Positions 8,356 to 10,142 of a DNA stretch of 10,142 nt are shown piece after piece; position 1 is the stretch's first letter; every line of letters starts with the position of its first letter. Both the position numbers and the translations under genes were made by a program. Under the pieces are notes generated by a model, which saw nothing but the letters and a program-made list of their open reading frames with translations, was not told where the DNA came from and did not search any database. The DNA is from Proteiniphilum sp. (lineage in GTDB: Bacteria > Bacteroidota > Bacteroidia > Bacteroidales > Dysgonomonadaceae), in contig JAIRSV010000092.1 of the NCBI GenBank assembly GCA_031255275.1, positions 1 to 10,142 of the forward strand, written 5' to 3'.

Positions 8356-9756
8356 TCACACCGGCGGCAAAGATAGTGATTTTTTATATATCTCCCATCT
8401 GTATATCACATCACGTACGTAATTAACCGTTTCGTCCGCTCTGAAGTAACCGTTTTTGCAGACCGGATCCGTATAATACTGTTCCAGACGCTTCAACTGG
8501 AGATAGCGCTCCACGTTGCCGTCCCAGCGCTTGTCGTTGCCTCCGTATTTCCGGGTGAGCGCCAGTGCGTCGGATATGTGGCCGATTCCCCCGTTATAGG
8601 CGGCCAGGGCCATTTTTATTCTCTCGTCGGGATCGCTTACGGAGCGGAAGATGTGGAGGAGTTTTTTTAAATATTCCGTCCCTGCGTGTATGTTTTTTTC
8701 CGGATCGAGCAGCTCTCTTTCGTCCACGCCCAGCGAGGCGGCGGTAGCCGGCATCAGTCCCATCAGGCCTGTGGCGCCGGTCCAGGACTGGCCTTCCGTG
8801 TTGAAGGAGGATTCCTGATAGGCCATCGAGGCGAGCAGTCGCCAGTCGATACCTGATTCCCTCCCGCAGCGTTTGAAGCAGGAGTCGAACGGCGAAATTA
8901 CGCCGTATCCCAAAATTTCTCTGAAGGTGGGCATGTCGAAGTTGGCGTATCCCTTTGTTTCTTCAAAATAGCGTTTGATGATGCGCCGGAAGGCTGGTTT
9001 GGAGGATCGGTTTCTGATCCAGCCGTCCAGCGAGTCGGCAAGCAGGGGGGTGTCTTTTCTTACGACCCACGATGCGCGCTGGTCGAAGCTGACGGGAAGA
9101 TCGACGTTGAGATTCCCGAAATATGTGAGGTTGAGCATGGCCAGGTCTTTGTCGGCCACCGTATAGGCGATTTCTCCGCGGGAGACCATCCGTATCAGGT
9201 CTTCCACTGCGATGGTGTCGCTGTCCACCGTATCAATTATGATTCCGCCACCCAGTTCGTCATTCAGGTTTTTCATCCTGTCGCAGTATTTTGACCGGCT
9301 GGTTACCGTCACCCGTTTGCCTATCAGACCCGTCACATCGGTCAGCAGAGCATCGCCCCTTTCGGCGCGCTGCACCAGCGCCTGGTGCGAGATCTGCTGA
9401 AGGCCGCAATAGCGTACCGAGTCTTTCAGCGCGTTGATGACCGGCATGTTGCAGGCTATCAGATCGGCTTCTTTGTCCAGGAGCATCCGCAGCATGGCGT
9501 CCGTGTTTTCGGCTATCGTGACTTCGGGAACCAGGCTGTGGTGCCGGCAGAAATCGTTGATCATCTCGTAGTGATAGCCCACGGGCTGGTCGCGGTATAT
9601 AAAGTAGGTGGTAGAAGTGTTCAGGGTGAGTATGCGCAGCGTGTCCGCCTGCAGGATCTGGGGGAAGTCATACGCTCCTTCCCTGTCGAGTCGCCTTTCG
9701 CAGGAGGAGGTCAGGAGGGGGAATAAAAGCAGTGTAAACAAGAGAGATCTGTTCAT
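8356..9756 (-). CDS. mltF: MltF-like membrane-bound lytic murein transglycosylase
   Basis: This 466-residue two-domain envelope protein begins with a lipoprotein signal (MNRSLLFTLLLFPLLTSSC, lipidated Cys19). The first domain (about 38-265) is a periplasmic solute-binding protein type 3 module: LRILTLNTSTTYFIYRDQPVGYHYEM-like opening, EADLIACNM (96-104) and a later hinge. The second (about 288-440) is a Slt-type lytic transglycosylase: catalytic Glu315 in QESSF (314-318), GATGLMGLMPATA (327-339), NIHAGTEYL (355-363) and ALAAYNGG (383-390). It should cleave peptidoglycan glycan strands to 1,6-anhydro-muropeptides, with the SBP module binding a ligand that may control it. Length is slightly below E. 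coli MltF (518). An in-frame TAG 9 nt before the ATG fixes the start. It is the first gene of the minus-strand row. Confidence 0.93.
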   Translation of the reverse strand: MNRSLLFTLLLFPLLTSSCERRLDREGAYDFPQILQADTLRILTLNTSTTYFIYRDQPVGYHYEMINDFCRHHSLVPEVTIAENTDAMLRMLLDKEADLIACNMPVINALKDSVRYCGLQQISHQALVQRAERGDALLTDVTGLIGKRVTVTSRSKYCDRMKNLNDELGGGIIIDTVDSDTIAVEDLIRMVSRGEIAYTVADKDLAMLNLTYFGNLNVDLPVSFDQRASWVVRKDTPLLADSLDGWIRNRSSKPAFRRIIKRYFEETKGYANFDMPTFREILGYGVISPFDSCFKRCGRESGIDWRLLASMAYQESSFNTEGQSWTGATGLMGLMPATAASLGVDERELLDPEKNIHAGTEYLKKLLHIFRSVSDPDERIKMALAAYNGGIGHISDALALTRKYGGNDKRWDGNVERYLQLKRLEQYYTDPVCKNGYFRADETVNYVRDVIYRWEIYKKSLSLPPV

Positions 9757-9859
9757 TAATATCTAAACTGTTCTTTTTTAATCGGGATGTCTTCGGGGAA
9801 CCTGTAGGAGAATGTCTTTCCCGTTCGCCGCAGATGACGATGTCTTATTAAAACCGGGA

Positions 9860-9867
9860 CAAAGATA
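9860..9867 (-). promoter_or_regulatory. Bacteroidota -7 promoter element for the mltF operon
   Basis: TATCTTTG on the minus strand matches the Bacteroidota -7 consensus TAnnTTTG exactly. A transcript would start near 9853, leaving a leader of about 97 nt before the mltF ATG. The expected -33 TTTG is not clear: only an ACAG within an A-rich stretch lies about 20 nt upstream. I see no obvious riboswitch or attenuator in the leader. Confidence 0.6.
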
Positions 9868-9895
9868 GAAAAATAATCGGCGACTGTTTTTTTAG

Positions 9896-9946
9896 GAAGT
9901 AGAGAAGTTTAGCAGAGCGCCAAAAACAACCAGCTCGGGGAGCGCC
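9896..9946. repeat. Direct repeat copy 1, interrupted by 21 nt
   Basis: This copy has an 11-mer GAAGTAGAGAA (9896-9906), 21 unrelated nt (9907-9927), then the 19-mer AACCAGCTCGGGGAGCGCC (9928-9946). The same 11-mer and 19-mer occur, directly joined, at 10013-10042. The 19-mer contains a small hairpin, GCTC-GGG-GAGC. The inserted 21 nt includes another AGCGCC, the word that ends the 19-mer. Confidence 0.85.
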
Positions 9947-9956
9947 CTTTCTTAAT

Positions 9957-9984
9957 GGAAAATTGAAAGTGGAAAGTTGAAAAT
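9957..9984. repeat. A-rich imperfect 14-mer tandem repeat
   Basis: GGAAAATTGAAAGT (9957-9970) is followed directly by GGAAAGTTGAAAAT (9971-9984), matching at 12 of 14 positions. The next 28 nt (9985-10012) continue in a similar low-complexity style built from ATTGAT, TGATGATG and TGATAATG. Stretches of this kind are common between Bacteroidales genes (general impression, not searched). Confidence 0.7.
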
Positions 9985-10012
9985 GATTGATAAATTGATG
10001 ATGTGATAATGT

Positions 10013-10042
10013 GAAGTAGAGAAAACCAGCTCGGGGAGCGCC
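10013..10042. repeat. Direct repeat copy 2, contiguous 30-mer
   Basis: The 11-mer GAAGTAGAGAA (10013-10023) is fused to the 19-mer AACCAGCTCGGGGAGCGCC (10024-10042). Both parts are identical to copy 1, where 21 nt separate them. The two 19-mers start 96 nt apart and flank the A-rich segment. Confidence 0.85.
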
Positions 10043-10052
10043 GGAGCGGCAA

Positions 10053-10072
10053 GGGGCGGGAGCACCCGCCCC
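10053..10072. repeat. Perfect 8-bp GC hairpin with AGCA loop
   Basis: GGGGCGGG (10053-10060) and CCCGCCCC (10065-10072) are exact reverse complements around a 4-nt AGCA loop. No T run follows on either strand, so a standard intrinsic terminator is unlikely. A second, weaker inverted pair (GCGC-GACA-GCGC, 10089-10100) follows 16 nt later. Together with copy 2 of the direct repeat this makes a GC-rich block from about 10028 to 10101. Confidence 0.7.
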
Positions 10073-10142
10073 GACGAGCGATTTCGGAGCGCGACAGCGC
10101 GTAGTTACATTGCCTCTTCGTAACACACCCCCAACCCCCTCT

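Larger units (their letters stand above)
1003..9756 (-). other. Probable seven-gene minus-strand transcription unit
   Basis: All seven minus-strand genes point the same way with small gaps, in transcription order from mltF to the oxidoreductase: overlap or 20 nt, about 60 nt, 9 nt, 79 nt, 42 nt and 5 nt. The only strong promoter-like element is ahead of mltF, and no hairpin-plus-T-run terminator was seen in any gap. An additional promoter in the 79-nt coaD-protease gap is possible. The operon extent is inferred from spacing alone. Confidence 0.5.
9757..10142. other. Gene-free region: operon leader, promoter and repeat mosaic
   Basis: No credible gene is seen in these 386 nt. The left quarter is the mltF leader, with short recurring ATGTCTT words at about 9787, 9813 and 9840. 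The promoter lies near 9860. The remainder (9896-10142) is a mix of direct repeats, an A-rich segment and GC-rich palindromes, listed separately. The only reading frame of size, minus strand 9848-10126, is made of the translated repeats (GAPRAG appears twice) and lacks any protein character. Confidence 0.75.

Noticed and set aside
9896..10042. CRISPR array
   Set aside because: Only two repeat copies exist, one is interrupted, the spacing is irregular and no cas gene is present.
10053..10072. Intrinsic terminator
   Set aside because: The stem is strong but neither strand has a T run after it.
9848..10126. Minus-strand reading frame of 92 codons in the right-hand gene-free region
   Set aside because: It consists of translated repeats, spans the predicted promoter and low-complexity DNA, and has no protein-family character.

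Overview
The window looks like chromosomal DNA from a Bacteroidales-type member of the Bacteroidota. The evidence is the protein families: a topoisomerase IV B / CoaD / S41 protease neighbourhood, a paired DUF1080 protein and Tat-signal Gfo/Idh/MocA oxidoreductase, and an ECF sigma factor with a tiny membrane partner. A TATCTTTG element matching the Bacteroidota -7 promoter consensus (TAnnTTTG) supports this, as does the general lack of Shine-Dalgarno sequences. Genus cannot be fixed from the sequence alone. Nine genes are supported, all intact. There are no rRNA or tRNA genes, transposases, CRISPR arrays or phage genes.

Left end (1-961, plus strand): an ECF sigma factor, then a stop/start-overlapping gene for a 130-residue protein with two predicted membrane segments, a likely anti-sigma factor or regulator. 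They converge on the large minus-strand cluster across a 41-nt gap that holds a C8 tract but no clear terminator.

Main block (9756 down to 1003, minus strand): seven genes in one direction with short gaps, in transcription order. They are an MltF-like lytic transglycosylase lipoprotein, a GNAT-fold acetyltransferase-like protein (4-nt overlap or 20-nt gap depending on its start), topoisomerase IV subunit B (about 60-nt gap, GTG start), CoaD (9-nt gap), an S41 C-terminal processing protease (79-nt gap with a weak internal promoter candidate), a DUF1080 secreted hydrolase-like protein (42-nt gap) and a Tat-signal Gfo/Idh/MocA oxidoreductase (5-nt gap). The first five are housekeeping: peptidoglycan turnover, chromosome decatenation, coenzyme A synthesis and envelope proteolysis. 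The last two form a likely exported pair for sugar cleavage through 3-keto intermediates.

Right end (9757-10142): about 386 nt without a believable gene. It holds the probable promoter and leader of the minus-strand operon. Upstream of that lies a mosaic of repeats: two copies of an 11-mer/19-mer unit (one interrupted by 21 nt), an A-rich imperfect 14-mer tandem repeat, a perfect 8-bp GC hairpin and a C-rich edge. This is the least explained part of the window. I see no convincing new multi-gene system; the most interesting items are this repeat mosaic, the 3-keto-sugar gene pair attached to a housekeeping operon, and the minimal sigma/membrane-partner pair.
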